NCBI RefSeq assembly: GCF_009933175.1
Contig: NZ_MAEJ01000015.1
Coordinates: 62,001 to 126,000 of the forward strand
DNA length: 64,000 nt
Direction: 5' to 3'
Source of the DNA: Candidatus Enterococcus huntleyi
GTDB lineage: Bacteria > Bacillota > Bacilli > Lactobacillales > Enterococcaceae
Below are positions 11,240-20,977 of this stretch, piece by piece. Under the pieces are notes generated by a model that made no database searches, had not been told where the DNA came from, and saw only the letters and a program-made list of their open reading frames with translations. The position numbers and the translations under genes were made by a program. Numbering within the stretch: the stretch's first letter is position 1; each line of letters begins with the position of its first letter.

Positions 11240-12733
11240 TTACATCATAATTTTCTTTGGATTTAAGCGTAAAATATACATTAATGGAATTAAAGCTGAG
11301 ACAAGAACTGTCCCTAAACCAACAACTAGATAAGTCACAATATAGCCAACTGAGAAAGTCACTTTGTAGGCTGAGGTAACATCTGAAGTCGTCAGTTCAC
11401 TTGAAACCAGACCATTATACATGTAATCCATCATATCATTTGGATTGGTTGGTGTCGCTAATAAATCGGATTGCATCAATGAATTAGACACAACATTTCC
11501 TAACAGGTTTCCTGTTACAAGCGAGCAAACTAATGCTAACGCACTGATAATCAATAATTCTACCATGATTTGACCCATGACTTTTCCACGTGTCTCACCG
11601 ATAGACAGATAAATTCCTAGTTCATGCTTCCGATCTCTCATAAATAATAGCACGACAAGTCCAATAATTAATAACGCGGCAAGTACCGCAATGATGACAA
11701 CATATTTAGAGATTTGATTCATTTTCTTCATGCTACCGCCCACCTGATCGTACTGATCTGCTGACGCTTGTACGATGTAGTAGTCTGGCAATAACGGTTC
11801 TGCTTCTTCTTTAAACGCTTCGGTATCTTCTGGACTTTTTAAAGTATAAGCAGGTGAAAAATACTCATAATTTTCGAAATCCTCTTCAGATGCTTCATAT
11901 ATTTCTTTTGCCGTCTGTTTATTGAATTCTTTCACTAATTCATTAGGTAGATAAATAGTATTTTCCAACTCTTCGGATTGCGACATTTGATTATAATAAG
12001 CATCCGTATTTTTCTTAGGTTCTTTCTCTGTTGTTACTGGTTCAAAGAAACCAATTACTTTTACTGGAAAATCAAATGATTTAATATCTTCAGGCTTGAC
12101 CTCGATTTCGTTCCCGTTGTCATCATACTCTACGTTATCACTTTCAACCTTTATCACCCAATCGGCTCCGAGTGAGATATTATTCTGTTCGGCTAAACGT
12201 TTACCAATGATTACAACATTCTTGCCCTCTTTAACATCTTCGTCTGAAAAAACTTTCCCGCCAGCTAACTTAATTTTCTTTTGCTCAATATCCATTAATT
12301 TAGGGTAGTTCACGCCTTTAAGATTAAACCTAGGTGAACCGCCATAGCCGCTCATCATTCCACCTTCATCTTGTTCAAACGCAAATCTTTCCAACTTACT
12401 AGAAACAAATGAACTAAGCGAATTATAGTCAAAATATTTAACATAGGGTAACGCACCAATCTGTTGATAGGCTTTTAAGTCCGGCTCATCTGGGAAGATT
12501 TGCTCCTCCACTGGTGTTTCCTCATTATCTTTTTGGAACGTCGTATAATCAAACGAAATGGTCGCATTTGCCCCCAATTTGGCTTTGACATCCTTCTCAA
12601 CGTTCGTCGTTGATTGCTGAATCGCGATAGCGCCCGCAATAACATTTCCTAACACAAATATGACTAAGAATAAAATAATAGATTTACCCTTTCTTCTTGT
12701 CACACTACTTACTGCTCTTTGCAAAAAATTCAC
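11240..12733 (-). CDS. FtsX/MacB-type ABC permease
   Basis: 497 aa. An N-terminal cytoplasmic start and TM helix (SIILFLVIFVLGNVIAGAIAI) are followed by a large extracellular MacB-PCD-like domain (about residues 45–345), then three C-terminal TM helices with the FtsX segment VAALLIIGLVVLLFMRDRKHELGIYLSIGETRGKV. This topology is typical of permeases that transmit ATPase motion to an extracytoplasmic domain rather than moving solutes across. The GTG start at 12733 has AGGAG at good spacing and begins MNFLQRAVSS. An earlier in-frame ATG at 12811 has no site. First gene of the ABC–PASTA operon. Confidence 0.9.
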   Translation of the reverse strand: MNFLQRAVSSVTRRKGKSIILFLVIFVLGNVIAGAIAIQQSTTNVEKDVKAKLGANATISFDYTTFQKDNEETPVEEQIFPDEPDLKAYQQIGALPYVKYFDYNSLSSFVSSKLERFAFEQDEGGMMSGYGGSPRFNLKGVNYPKLMDIEQKKIKLAGGKVFSDEDVKEGKNVVIIGKRLAEQNNISLGADWVIKVESDNVEYDDNGNEIEVKPEDIKSFDFPVKVIGFFEPVTTEKEPKKNTDAYYNQMSQSEELENTIYLPNELVKEFNKQTAKEIYEASEEDFENYEYFSPAYTLKSPEDTEAFKEEAEPLLPDYYIVQASADQYDQVGGSMKKMNQISKYVVIIAVLAALLIIGLVVLLFMRDRKHELGIYLSIGETRGKVMGQIMVELLIISALALVCSLVTGNLLGNVVSNSLMQSDLLATPTNPNDMMDYMYNGLVSSELTTSDVTSAYKVTFSVGYIVTYLVVGLGTVLVSALIPLMYILRLNPKKIMM

Positions 12734-12795
12734 TATTCCATCTCCTCTCAAAAAAACTGATGTTTTTAATATTATTCCATAGTTTAGGATTGAAC

Positions 12796-12811
12796 ACAAC
12801 AGCGCTTTCAA
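12796..12811 (-). promoter_or_regulatory. Possible CcpA (cre) site upstream of ABC–PASTA operon
   Basis: Minus-strand TTGAAAGCGCTGTTGT agrees with the cre consensus WTGNAARCGNWWWCAW at 13 of 16 positions, 63 nt upstream of the permease start. The 3' half-site is degenerate, so confidence is low. Confidence 0.3.
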
Positions 12812-12881
12812 TAACCCTACGTTTAATGAAGCTTTTTTATAACAATATATATAATTGCTCTTTGTTTATATTATGTAAAAA

Positions 12882-12923
12882 TACGAACCTTCTGGCTCAT
12901 TTTATGATGTCAGAAGGTTCGTA
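12882..12923 (-). terminator. Terminator after frr
   Basis: Perfect 13-bp stem TACGAACCTTCTG/CAGAAGGTTCGTA, with T-rich stretches on both sides. It terminates the frr unit on the minus strand and could work in both directions. Confidence 0.85.
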
Positions 12924-12970
12924 GCTATTTTTCTTAAAAATTAATTAAGATAAAATTAAAACCTTAAAGA

Positions 12971-13528
12971 TTATACTTCTAAAAGTTCTTTTTCTTTATC
13001 TGCTTGGATTTTTTCAATTTCTTTGACGCTGTTGTCTGTCACTGTTTGCATTTCTTTTTCAAGTGAACGTAATTCATCTTCAGTAATTTCACTATTTTTT
13101 TGTTGTTTTTTGTAGTCATCTAGCGCATCACGACGAATATTACGTACAGCAACTTTGGCGTTTTCCGCTTCTTTTTTCACATCTTTAGCTAACTCTTTAC
13201 GACGTTCTTCTGTCAATTGAGGAATCACTAAACGAACTACATTTCCGTCATTCGTTGGGCTGATTCCGATATCACTCGTCATAATTGCTTTTTCGATATC
13301 TTGAATTGAGTTTTTGTCAAATGGTGTAATCATCAAAACACGTGCTTCTGGGATGTTAATAGAAGCTAATTGATTTAACGGTGTTGGCGCGCCATAATAT
13401 TCAACCATGATTCGGTCAAGAAGACTCGCATTCGCACGTCCAGCACGAATTTGACCCAATTCTCTTTGTAGATTTTGTTCCGCTTTTTGCATTTTTTCTT
13501 TTGCATTTTGCATAATTGCATCTGCCAT
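12971..13528 (-). CDS. frr: Ribosome recycling factor
   Basis: With EF-G, splits post-termination ribosomes. 185 aa, the standard length, with conserved [27 protein letters not shown] and the basic stretch [17 protein letters not shown] that contacts rRNA. Long helical N- and C-terminal segments form the three-helix-bundle domain. It begins 3 nt after the pyrH stop, so pyrH–frr is one transcript. Confidence 0.98.
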   Translation of the reverse strand: MADAIMQNAKEKMQKAEQNLQRELGQIRAGRANASLLDRIMVEYYGAPTPLNQLASINIPEARVLMITPFDKNSIQDIEKAIMTSDIGISPTNDGNVVRLVIPQLTEERRKELAKDVKKEAENAKVAVRNIRRDALDDYKKQQKNSEITEDELRSLEKEMQTVTDNSVKEIEKIQADKEKELLEV

Positions 13529-13531
13529 TTT

Positions 13532-14398
<867 letters not shown>

Positions 14399-14545
14399 AC
14401 CTATAGTCCGCATAAACGGCTGGATTAGAAGTAACTCCCCAGGAACCTAAGTCAAAATCCACTAAAATTTGAAGAACAATTTTTGTGAATTTCGCCTTAC
14501 GTCCTCAGAGTTGAACGCTTCTGTCTTAGCCTCTTTATTAGCAGA

Positions 14546-15427
14546 TTATTTTTTCACTTGACTCATAACTTCTTCAGCAAAGTTATCTTCACGTTTTTCA
14601 ATTCCTTCGCCGACTTCAAAACGAACGAAAGATTTAACAACTGCGCCTTTAGAAGCAACATATTTTTCAACAGTCATGTCTGGATCTTTAACGAATGGTT
14701 GGTCAACCAAAGCAATCTCAGCTTTGAATTTGTTTAAGCGACCAATAACCATTTTTTCAACGATATTGGCAGGTTTGCCTTCATTAAGAGCTTGTTCAGT
14801 TAAAACAGTTTTTTCATGATCTAATTCTTCTTGAGGAATTTGTGTTTCGTCTAGGTAACGAGGATTAATCGCTGCAATATGCATAGATACATCACGTGCT
14901 ACAGACTCGTCAGTTGTTCCTTCAATAACGCTTAATACAGCAATACGTCCACCCATGTGTAGGTAGCCGCCGAATGCAGCGTTGTCAGATTTTTCAGCAA
15001 CCGCAAAACGACGGAAATTGATTTTTTCACCAATAACTTGTGTTGCTTCAACGATATCTGATTCGATTGTTCCTTTAACAGTTTTGATTTTCATTGCTTC
15101 TTCGATATCAGCAGGTTTGTTTTCTGCTACTAATTCAGCAATTTCTTTTACTAAATCTTGGAACATTTCGTTTTTAGAAACGAAGTCAGTTTCTGAGTTA
15201 ATTTCAACGATTGCTGCAGAGTTGCCTTTAACAGCAACAGAAGCTAATCCTTCAGCCGCAATACGGTCATTTTTCTTAGCTGCTTTAGCCATACCTTTTT
15301 CACGTAATAAATCAACCGCTTTTTCGATATCGCCTTCTACTTCTACTAACGCTCTTTTCGCGTCCATCATACCGACACCAGTCATGTCGCGTAATTCTTT
15401 TACTAATTTAGCTGTTACGTCTGCCAT
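14546..15427 (-). CDS. tsf: Elongation factor Ts
   Basis: Guanine-nucleotide exchange factor for EF-Tu. 293 aa with the N-terminal UBA-like domain ([19 protein letters not shown]), the ETDFV signature ([15 protein letters not shown]) and the dimerisation core containing [10 protein letters not shown]. Classical position downstream of rpsB. A strong hairpin with a U tract lies in the 100-nt gap between the two and could reduce tsf relative to rpsB transcription. Confidence 0.98.
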   Translation of the reverse strand: MADVTAKLVKELRDMTGVGMMDAKRALVEVEGDIEKAVDLLREKGMAKAAKKNDRIAAEGLASVAVKGNSAAIVEINSETDFVSKNEMFQDLVKEIAELVAENKPADIEEAMKIKTVKGTIESDIVEATQVIGEKINFRRFAVAEKSDNAAFGGYLHMGGRIAVLSVIEGTTDESVARDVSMHIAAINPRYLDETQIPQEELDHEKTVLTEQALNEGKPANIVEKMVIGRLNKFKAEIALVDQPFVKDPDMTVEKYVASKGAVVKSFVRFEVGEGIEKREDNFAEEVMSQVKK

Positions 15428-15460
15428 TTATTATTTCCTCCTAAAGATGTGTTTTCGTTT

Positions 15461-15513
15461 TAAAAAAGCTGTTTCAAAGGAGATGAGGCGTGGCGCCTAG
15501 CCTTTGAAACAGC
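15461..15513 (-). terminator. Intercistronic attenuator/terminator between rpsB and tsf
   Basis: Perfect 13-bp stem GCTGTTTCAAAGG/CCTTTGAAACAGC whose loop contains a nested GGCG/CGCC-type helix. On the minus strand it is followed by TTTTTT. It fills the rpsB–tsf gap, so partial termination is likely. Confidence 0.8.
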
Positions 15514-15527
15514 TCCGGATTTCAAGA

Positions 15528-16325
15528 TTATTCAGCTGATTCAGTAGAAGCATTGTCGCCTTCTACAACATCAACGATTTCTTCGATTGAAGTTGCAGTT
15601 TCAGCAGTTTCTGCTACAAATGTTTCTTCAACTACTTGGTCTTCCCCTTGGTTACCTTCGATAAATGCATCAGCCATTTTTGAAGTAATCAATTTAACGG
15701 CACGGATTGCATCGTCATTTGAAGGAATTACTACATCGATTTCGTCTGGATCACAGTTAGTATCAACCATAGCAACGATTGGGATGTTTAATTTGTGTGC
15801 TTCTTGAACGGCAATACGTTCTTTACGAGGGTCAACGATGTACATTACATCTGGAATTCTAGGCATATCAGCGATACCACCCAAGAATTTTTCAAGACGT
15901 TCACGTTGTTTGTTTAAACCAACAACCTCTTTTTTAGGAAGAACGTCAAAAGTTCCGTCAGCTTCCATAGCATTGATTTGTTTTAAGCGGCTAATACGTT
16001 TTTGGATAGTATCCCAGTTAGTTAAAGTTCCACCTAACCAACGGTGATTTACATAGTATTGACCTGAACGAATTGCTTCGTCTTTAATTGCTTCTTGCGC
16101 TTGTTTTTTTGTTCCTACGAACAAAGCAACGCCGCCTTCTTCAGCAACTTCTTTCATGTAGTTATAAGCGTTATCTACTAATTTAACTGTTTTTTGTAAG
16201 TCAATAATGTAGATTCCGTTTCTTTCTGTGAAGATATATTTCTTCATTTTTGGGTTCCAGCGACGAGTTTGGTGACCAAAGTGTACGCCGGCTTCTAGCA
16301 ATTGTTTCATTGAGATTACTGCCAT
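15528..16325 (-). CDS. rpsB: 30S ribosomal protein S2
   Basis: Small-subunit protein S2, 265 aa. [22 protein letters not shown] and the second signature [37 protein letters not shown]-type region are present. The C-terminal tail after about residue 225 is acidic. ATG 16325 is used because GGAGG lies 9 nt upstream. The in-frame ATG 16340 has none. Expressed from a strong promoter through a structured leader. Confidence 0.98.
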   Translation of the reverse strand: MAVISMKQLLEAGVHFGHQTRRWNPKMKKYIFTERNGIYIIDLQKTVKLVDNAYNYMKEVAEEGGVALFVGTKKQAQEAIKDEAIRSGQYYVNHRWLGGTLTNWDTIQKRISRLKQINAMEADGTFDVLPKKEVVGLNKQRERLEKFLGGIADMPRIPDVMYIVDPRKERIAVQEAHKLNIPIVAMVDTNCDPDEIDVVIPSNDDAIRAVKLITSKMADAFIEGNQGEDQVVEETFVAETAETATSIEEIVDVVEGDNASTESAE

Positions 16326-16460
16326 TTTTGTTTCCTCCAATTGGTTTTGTATTTTCCCCTCTCAAATTCAACTGTGTGAAGAACTCTTAAGTTAAGAGCA
16401 CCGCTCCACGCATCCTCTGAGATGTGGTATTTGATGTATCAAGGTTCTCCCTGAGACACC
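16326..16460 (-). ncRNA. rpsB 5' leader with stable hairpins
   Basis: About 130 nt between the rpsB promoter and ATG. One part folds as GUGGAG/CUUCAC closing an asymmetric internal bulge and a second CUCUUA/UAAGAG helix. Upstream is another imperfect hairpin around GUGUCUCAGG. Ribosomal-protein leaders of this kind often bind the encoded protein for feedback control. That S2 binds here is inference. Confidence 0.5.
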
Positions 16461-16466
16461 TCTAGT

Positions 16467-16495
16467 ATTATACAATAGGTGAAAAGGGAAAGCAA
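16467..16495 (-). promoter_or_regulatory. rpsB–tsf promoter
   Basis: Minus strand -35 TTGCTT, exact 17-bp spacer, consensus -10 TATAAT. It is followed by the structured rpsB leader. Confidence 0.75.
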
Positions 16496-16791
16496 CTGCA
16501 AATCCATAGAATTTTTATGATTCATCGATCAACAACCCTCGTCTAAAGTTACTAACAAATTTTGACAAACTATATAACAGACTGTAATTCGTGCAGATAT
16601 TCAGCCATATCTAATCTTATAGATGAATAAATGATGCCCGTAAACTGTTAATTGACTTACTCACAACGTTCAAAGGAAGAGCGATTCTAGCCGGTTAAAA
16701 GATCCTCAAAAATAAAAAAACTATGCATATTTTCTACAAAAAATAAGCATTTATAGTACACTACAACTATCAATATGCTTAGGAGTTAGTG

Positions 16792-17763
16792 ATGAATAAA
16801 AGAAATTTCGATATTGATGCGCTAAAAGGTGTTGGTATTTTTCTAGTTGTATTAGGACATATACCTGACCTATCAGGTGAAATTTACAAGTACATTTATT
16901 CTTTTCATATGCCATTATTCTTGTTTTGTTCAGGCTATTTGTTATATGGAAAAAGTACGGTAGATTTAAAAAAATATTCACTCGCATCATTCAAAAAAAT
17001 AATGATCCCCTTTTACATGGCTTATACTATTTCCTATATAGTAACTATTTATTTTAGTGAAGAGAAAAGGTCTCTGGCTTTTTTTCTAGAATTTTTAAAA
17101 GGCGGCTTATTAGGTTCTCATTGGATGCAAGTCAATAATTTTGCGTTATGGTATCTACCAATGTTCTTAATTTCCAGTATAATTTTTAGATATGTCTGTA
17201 CAAAGGGCGACAAAATGGTTCTTTTCGTAGGTATTATGGGGTTTTTACTTTCTCCAATCGTGTATAATTTATTAACAAATCCTGACGAAAAGGTGTTATG
17301 GAGCGCGAATGTTATCTTTCCTGCTTTATTTTTTATGATGGTAGGCTATTTTTTTAATAAATACACTATATTCAATAAAATAATGAATCCTAAAGCAACC
17401 TTGCCTATGATTGTATCAGGTGGTTTAGGCTTGTACTTAGCCTTTAAATACCCGAGCGAAATATTATACGTTGAAAATTATTGGTATTTAATTTGCGCAG
17501 TTCTTTCTTTACTATTTTTTATTTGGATCGTTTTAGGAAATAAAAATAAACCTATTTTATACTTAGGAAAGAATTCTATGAATATCTTAAGCTATCATCT
17601 AATAATAATATATATCTTCGAGTCAACTCATTTAAATCAACTCTATATAAATTTAGGGGTAACAGAGATTATTTATGGGTTAGCGCTGACCGTAACGATT
17701 ATTTTCATTTCATTAATTCCAACATTCATAAAAAATAAAGTCTCTAGAGAAGCTTTGAAATAA
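16792..17763 (+). CDS. Acyltransferase family 3 membrane protein
   Basis: 323-aa polytopic protein opening with the family hallmark FDIDALKGVGIFLVVLGH (Asp and His of the catalytic region), followed by about ten hydrophobic segments. The family (PF01757-type: OatA N-domain, exopolysaccharide O-acetylases) moves acyl groups to extracytoplasmic glycans. The acceptor cannot be told. AGGAG lies 6 nt before ATG 16792. The GTG at 16789 is too close. It is a single gene flanked by terminators, AT-rich compared with its neighbours and opposite in strand to the ribosomal block, so possibly acquired. The 16496–16780 region upstream holds no other gene. Confidence 0.85.
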   Translation: MNKRNFDIDALKGVGIFLVVLGHIPDLSGEIYKYIYSFHMPLFLFCSGYLLYGKSTVDLKKYSLASFKKIMIPFYMAYTISYIVTIYFSEEKRSLAFFLEFLKGGLLGSHWMQVNNFALWYLPMFLISSIIFRYVCTKGDKMVLFVGIMGFLLSPIVYNLLTNPDEKVLWSANVIFPALFFMMVGYFFNKYTIFNKIMNPKATLPMIVSGGLGLYLAFKYPSEILYVENYWYLICAVLSLLFFIWIVLGNKNKPILYLGKNSMNILSYHLIIIYIFESTHLNQLYINLGVTEIIYGLALTVTIIFISLIPTFIKNKVSREALK

Positions 17764-17765
17764 TA

Positions 17766-17798
17766 AAAACTCCACTCATTAATTTTGAGTGGAGTTTT
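17766..17798 (+). terminator. Terminator after acyltransferase gene
   Basis: Perfect 13-bp stem AAAACTCCACTCA/TGAGTGGAGTTTT directly after the stop, with its own T tract. Confidence 0.85.
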
Positions 17799-17896
17799 GC
17801 TTTATGATAGATGATACCGAATGCTATTACCAAGCGATAGTTAATTTTTTGTACTTGTATTCAGACTGTTAATAGCTTTCCTCTTTCGATTCTTCT

Positions 17897-18745
17897 CTAC
17901 CATAAAGCCAAAGATTGTTTTCTAGTTGGTTTCGGATATACCTGATCAATCGCTTCTAACTCATCTCTCGTCAAAATAATTTCAGCAGCTTTGACATTAG
18001 CCAAAACATGTTGTGGATTCCCTGATTGCGGAATTGCAATCGTCTCTCCATCTCTAATGCACCAAGCTAATAAAAGTTGAAAGACGTCACATTGGTGGTT
18101 CGCAGCTATTTCATTCAATAATTTATTTTCTGTAAAATTAGCCCCTAGCTTATCGCCTTTGGCAACTGGCGCATAGGCAATCAAAGGGATCTTTCGTTCG
18201 CGCATAAAAGGCCGTAAATCATATTCAATACCGCGGTCGCCTAAATTGTAACGCACTTGGTTAGAGGTACACTGCTCGCCGCCTTTGGCTTGCAAAACTA
18301 CGTTCAATTCAGCCGTATCCAGATTAGAAACGCCCCATGACTTTATTTTCCCTTTTAAACGTTCTTGTTCTAAAGCTTCGACCGTCTCTTCCAGTGGCAC
18401 ACTGCCTTGCCAATGTAATAAATAATGATCCAAGTAATCGGTCTTTAATCGGCGCAGGCTGCCATCTAAGCTCGTCACTAATTTCTTTTTCGAGGCATTT
18501 TCTGGCAAAACTTTTGAGATTATAAATAAATCCTCCCTATTATATGGAGCAATCGCCTCAGCAACCGCTCGTTCTGAAGCACCATTGCCATACATTTCAG
18601 CCGTATCAATCACTTCTACTCCGTGTTCAATCCCTGTTCTCAATGCCTGTATTTCTGTTTCTCTAATTTGTGTCTTGTCGCCAAAGGTCCAGGTTCCAAA
18701 ACCAATTGGGCACACTGCTTGATCGGCAATTCTAACTTTCTTCAT
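17897..18745 (-). CDS. Aldo/keto reductase
   Basis: 282-aa NAD(P)H-dependent oxidoreductase with a TIM barrel. Catalytic tetrad residues visible: Asp and Tyr in VIDTAEMYGNG, Lys in FIISKVLP, His in YLLHWQG. The C-terminal NADP-binding segment AIPQSGNPQHVLANVKAAE is also present. The start has a weak ribosome binding site (GAGAGGAG upstream of ATG 18745). It lies 90 nt downstream of a second aldo/keto reductase gene on the same strand. Substrate unknown. Small aldehydes or sugars are usual for the family. Confidence 0.92.
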   Translation of the reverse strand: MKKVRIADQAVCPIGFGTWTFGDKTQIRETEIQALRTGIEHGVEVIDTAEMYGNGASERAVAEAIAPYNREDLFIISKVLPENASKKKLVTSLDGSLRRLKTDYLDHYLLHWQGSVPLEETVEALEQERLKGKIKSWGVSNLDTAELNVVLQAKGGEQCTSNQVRYNLGDRGIEYDLRPFMRERKIPLIAYAPVAKGDKLGANFTENKLLNEIAANHQCDVFQLLLAWCIRDGETIAIPQSGNPQHVLANVKAAEIILTRDELEAIDQVYPKPTRKQSLALW

Positions 18746-18835
18746 CTAGTCCACTCCTCTCAACTCGTTACTACGTTTCTGAACGCTTCATCTAAACCTC
18801 TATCAACGAATTTTATCAAATCACGACCGCTCTCA

Positions 18836-19834
18836 TCAATACCAGTCATGTTTTTCCGCGCGTTCTAGTGCATCTATTTGAGCCATCTCTTCCTTCGTTA
18901 ATTCGAAATCAAAAATCGCTAAGTTTTCCGAAATATGGGCAGGATTGCTCGACCCTGGAATCGCCACGACGCCATTTTGCAAATGCCATCGCAAAATAAT
19001 CTGCGCGGAAGAACGCTGATGCTTATCGGCAATCTTCGCAATAATGGGATCTTCAAACAATTCTTTTGTATGCCCACGCCCACCAAGCGGATACCAACCC
19101 TCCATCACAATCCCTTTTTTAGTAAAGAAATCCAAGACTTCTTTTTCTTGGTAATACGGATGGACCTCATTTTGAATCAACGCTGGCATGATTGTGACGT
19201 GTGGCAGAAAATCAGTCAATTCTTCGATATAATAATTAGACAAGCCAATCGAACGGACTTTGCCATCCTTAACCGCCTGCTCCATCGCCTGATAGGCTTC
19301 AACATCATGCTCACCAGGATGATGCAATAGGAGCAAATCAAGATAATCGACCTCAAAAGCCGCTAACGCTTCGTCAATCGCTTCTGCTGCTTTCGAATAT
19401 TGATTCATGTACAACTTAGACGCTAAGAAAATCTCCTCACGGGGAACGCCAGACTGCCTGATTCCTTCGCCAACCTCTGCTTCATTGCCATAAATTTTAG
19501 CTGTATCAATTTTCCGATAACCATTCCTTAACGCATATTCGACCGAATTAACAGCTGTTTCGTCTAATTGGCTATACATACCCAAACCAACTATCGGCAT
19601 CTCATAGCCGCTATTCAACATGACGGACTGCTTGTCGAAATTAAAAACTACTTCATGTCCCACTCCTGAAATATTTTTATCTGTCTGCTGACTTTGTTCT
19701 TCTATAGTAGTACTCGGTTGGCCAGTCGTTTCATTTCCTTCATTTGACTGATTAATTGTTGGATTCGCTTGATTACAGCCAGCACTAACTAGCCCTATCA
19801 CGATAATCCCCATCAGCAATATGTATTTTTTCAT
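18836..19834 (-). CDS. Predicted lipoprotein aldo/keto reductase
   Basis: 332 aa. A signal peptide MKKYILLMGIIVIGLVSAGC carries a lipobox (VSAGC). A low-complexity Q/N/T/S/E linker of about 40 residues comes next, then a full aldo/keto reductase barrel beginning VMLNSGYEMPIVGLGMY, with DTAKIYGNE, ASKLYM and LLLLHHPGEHD catalytic segments and AIPGSSNPAHISENL. An extracytoplasmic, membrane-tethered NAD(P)H-dependent reductase is unusual because the cofactor is cytoplasmic. ATG 19834 has AAAGGAG 8 nt upstream and gives a proper signal peptide. Divergent from a LysR regulator gene. Confidence 0.85.
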   Translation of the reverse strand: MKKYILLMGIIVIGLVSAGCNQANPTINQSNEGNETTGQPSTTIEEQSQQTDKNISGVGHEVVFNFDKQSVMLNSGYEMPIVGLGMYSQLDETAVNSVEYALRNGYRKIDTAKIYGNEAEVGEGIRQSGVPREEIFLASKLYMNQYSKAAEAIDEALAAFEVDYLDLLLLHHPGEHDVEAYQAMEQAVKDGKVRSIGLSNYYIEELTDFLPHVTIMPALIQNEVHPYYQEKEVLDFFTKKGIVMEGWYPLGGRGHTKELFEDPIIAKIADKHQRSSAQIILRWHLQNGVVAIPGSSNPAHISENLAIFDFELTKEEMAQIDALERAEKHDWY

Positions 19835-19946
19835 TCTTACGCTCCTTTTTAAATAATTCATTTCCCCGATACTATCAATTGTTTTCGTGTACTTATTCGT
19901 AACTCCTATCTGTATAGAAAGATAACCAAACTTCATATCTTAGCGA

Positions 19947-19957
19947 CAGTTATGCTT
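19947..19957 (+). promoter_or_regulatory. Motif shared with the SDR upstream region (copy 1)
   Basis: CAGTTATGCTT followed by GATAGCTATAC. The same 11-mer recurs at 21871–21881, followed by similar TTATAGCTA sequence. It sits in the divergent region between the lipoprotein reductase and lysR genes and touches the lysR -35. Candidate site for the LysR-type protein. Confidence 0.35.
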
Positions 19958-19985
19958 GATAGCTATACAAAAACAATGCTAAACT
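19956..19985 (+). promoter_or_regulatory. Candidate promoter for the LysR regulator
   Basis: -35 TTGATA, 18-bp spacer, -10 TAAACT, ending 22 nt before the start codon. Confidence 0.45.
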
Positions 19986-20007
19986 AAACAAAAAAAGGAG
20001 GGTCTAC

Positions 20008-20904
20008 ATGGATATTCGTGTGCTCAATTATTTTCTAACGGTTGCCAGAGAAGGAAGCATGACTGGTGCTTCCCGTTTACTACATGTCTCACAGCCAACT
20101 TTATCCAAACAAATTAAAGATTTAGAAATTGAACTAGGCAAAAAGCTATTTATTCGAACCAATCATCGCATCAAATTAACCGATGAAGGACTGCTCTTAA
20201 AAAAACGAGCGGAAGACATCGTCGATATGTTCGAGAAAACTAAAAACGAGTTTATGACCCTCGATGATATTTCAGGCGGTGACATCTATATCGGTGCAGC
20301 CGAAACGGACGCCTTCAAATTCTTCGCACGGACTGCCGTTGATTTACGTCAGCAATACCCTTCGATGCGTTATCACTTATTTAGCGGTAACTCCTTTGAA
20401 GTGACCGAACGTTTAGACCGTGGCTTGGATGATTTTGGTATCGTCGTCGACCCGGTTGATCTGTCTAACTACCATTATTTGAGTCTGCCCGATAAAAATA
20501 CTTGGGGTGTTGTCATGCGCGCTGACAGCCCATTAGCTGAGAAAGACGCCATTACAATTGATGATTTATTAGACCTACCACTCATTGTCTCACGCCAAGC
20601 CAATCAACAAAAATTATCCACGGATGCCTTTACACAATGGTTCGGTAACACCTTTGAAAAATTAAACATCGTCGCCACCTATTCTCTGGCCTTCAATTCA
20701 TTTATCATGGTACGAGAAGGCTTTGGTTATGCCTTAGCTTTTGATGGCCTCGTCAATTCGACATTAGAAAACGGCTTAGTCTTCCGACCTTTAAAGCCTA
20801 ACATAGAATCTGGTCTGTATATCATTTGGAAAAAGCATCAAGTCTTTTCTCCCTCAGCTGAGATTTTTTTAGAAGCCATCAAGGAAAAACTCGACACACT
20901 TTAA
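20008..20904 (+). CDS. LysR-family transcriptional regulator
   Basis: 298 aa. The N-terminal winged HTH is complete (MDIRVLNYFLTVAREGSMTGASRLLHVSQPTLSKQIKDLE), then a linker helix and a periplasmic-binding-protein-like effector domain (about residues 90–295). GGAGGG precedes ATG. It is transcribed divergently from the lipoprotein reductase and convergently with a short-chain dehydrogenase, both plausible targets. Effector unknown. Confidence 0.93.
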   Translation: MDIRVLNYFLTVAREGSMTGASRLLHVSQPTLSKQIKDLEIELGKKLFIRTNHRIKLTDEGLLLKKRAEDIVDMFEKTKNEFMTLDDISGGDIYIGAAETDAFKFFARTAVDLRQQYPSMRYHLFSGNSFEVTERLDRGLDDFGIVVDPVDLSNYHYLSLPDKNTWGVVMRADSPLAEKDAITIDDLLDLPLIVSRQANQQKLSTDAFTQWFGNTFEKLNIVATYSLAFNSFIMVREGFGYALAFDGLVNSTLENGLVFRPLKPNIESGLYIIWKKHQVFSPSAEIFLEAIKEKLDTL

Positions 20905-20907
20905 TAG

Positions 20908-20960
20908 AACCCGTAGTAAGAATGGCGTGTCCAAATCGCTCAACATTCTTATTACGGGTT
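20908..20960. terminator. Bidirectional terminator between lysR and SDR genes
   Basis: Seventeen-bp stem (AACCCGTAGTAAGAATG and complement, one mismatch) between the two convergent genes. Confidence 0.8.
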
Positions 20961-20977
20961 TTACTCATGCTTTATTT

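Noticed and set aside
14399-14545. Possible repeat element or small gene between tsf and its terminator
   Set aside because: No reading frame with a ribosome binding site, and no second copy seen in the window.
16561-16590. Consensus TTGACA upstream of the acyltransferase gene
   Set aside because: No matching -10 at 16–18 bp and more than 200 nt from the start codon.
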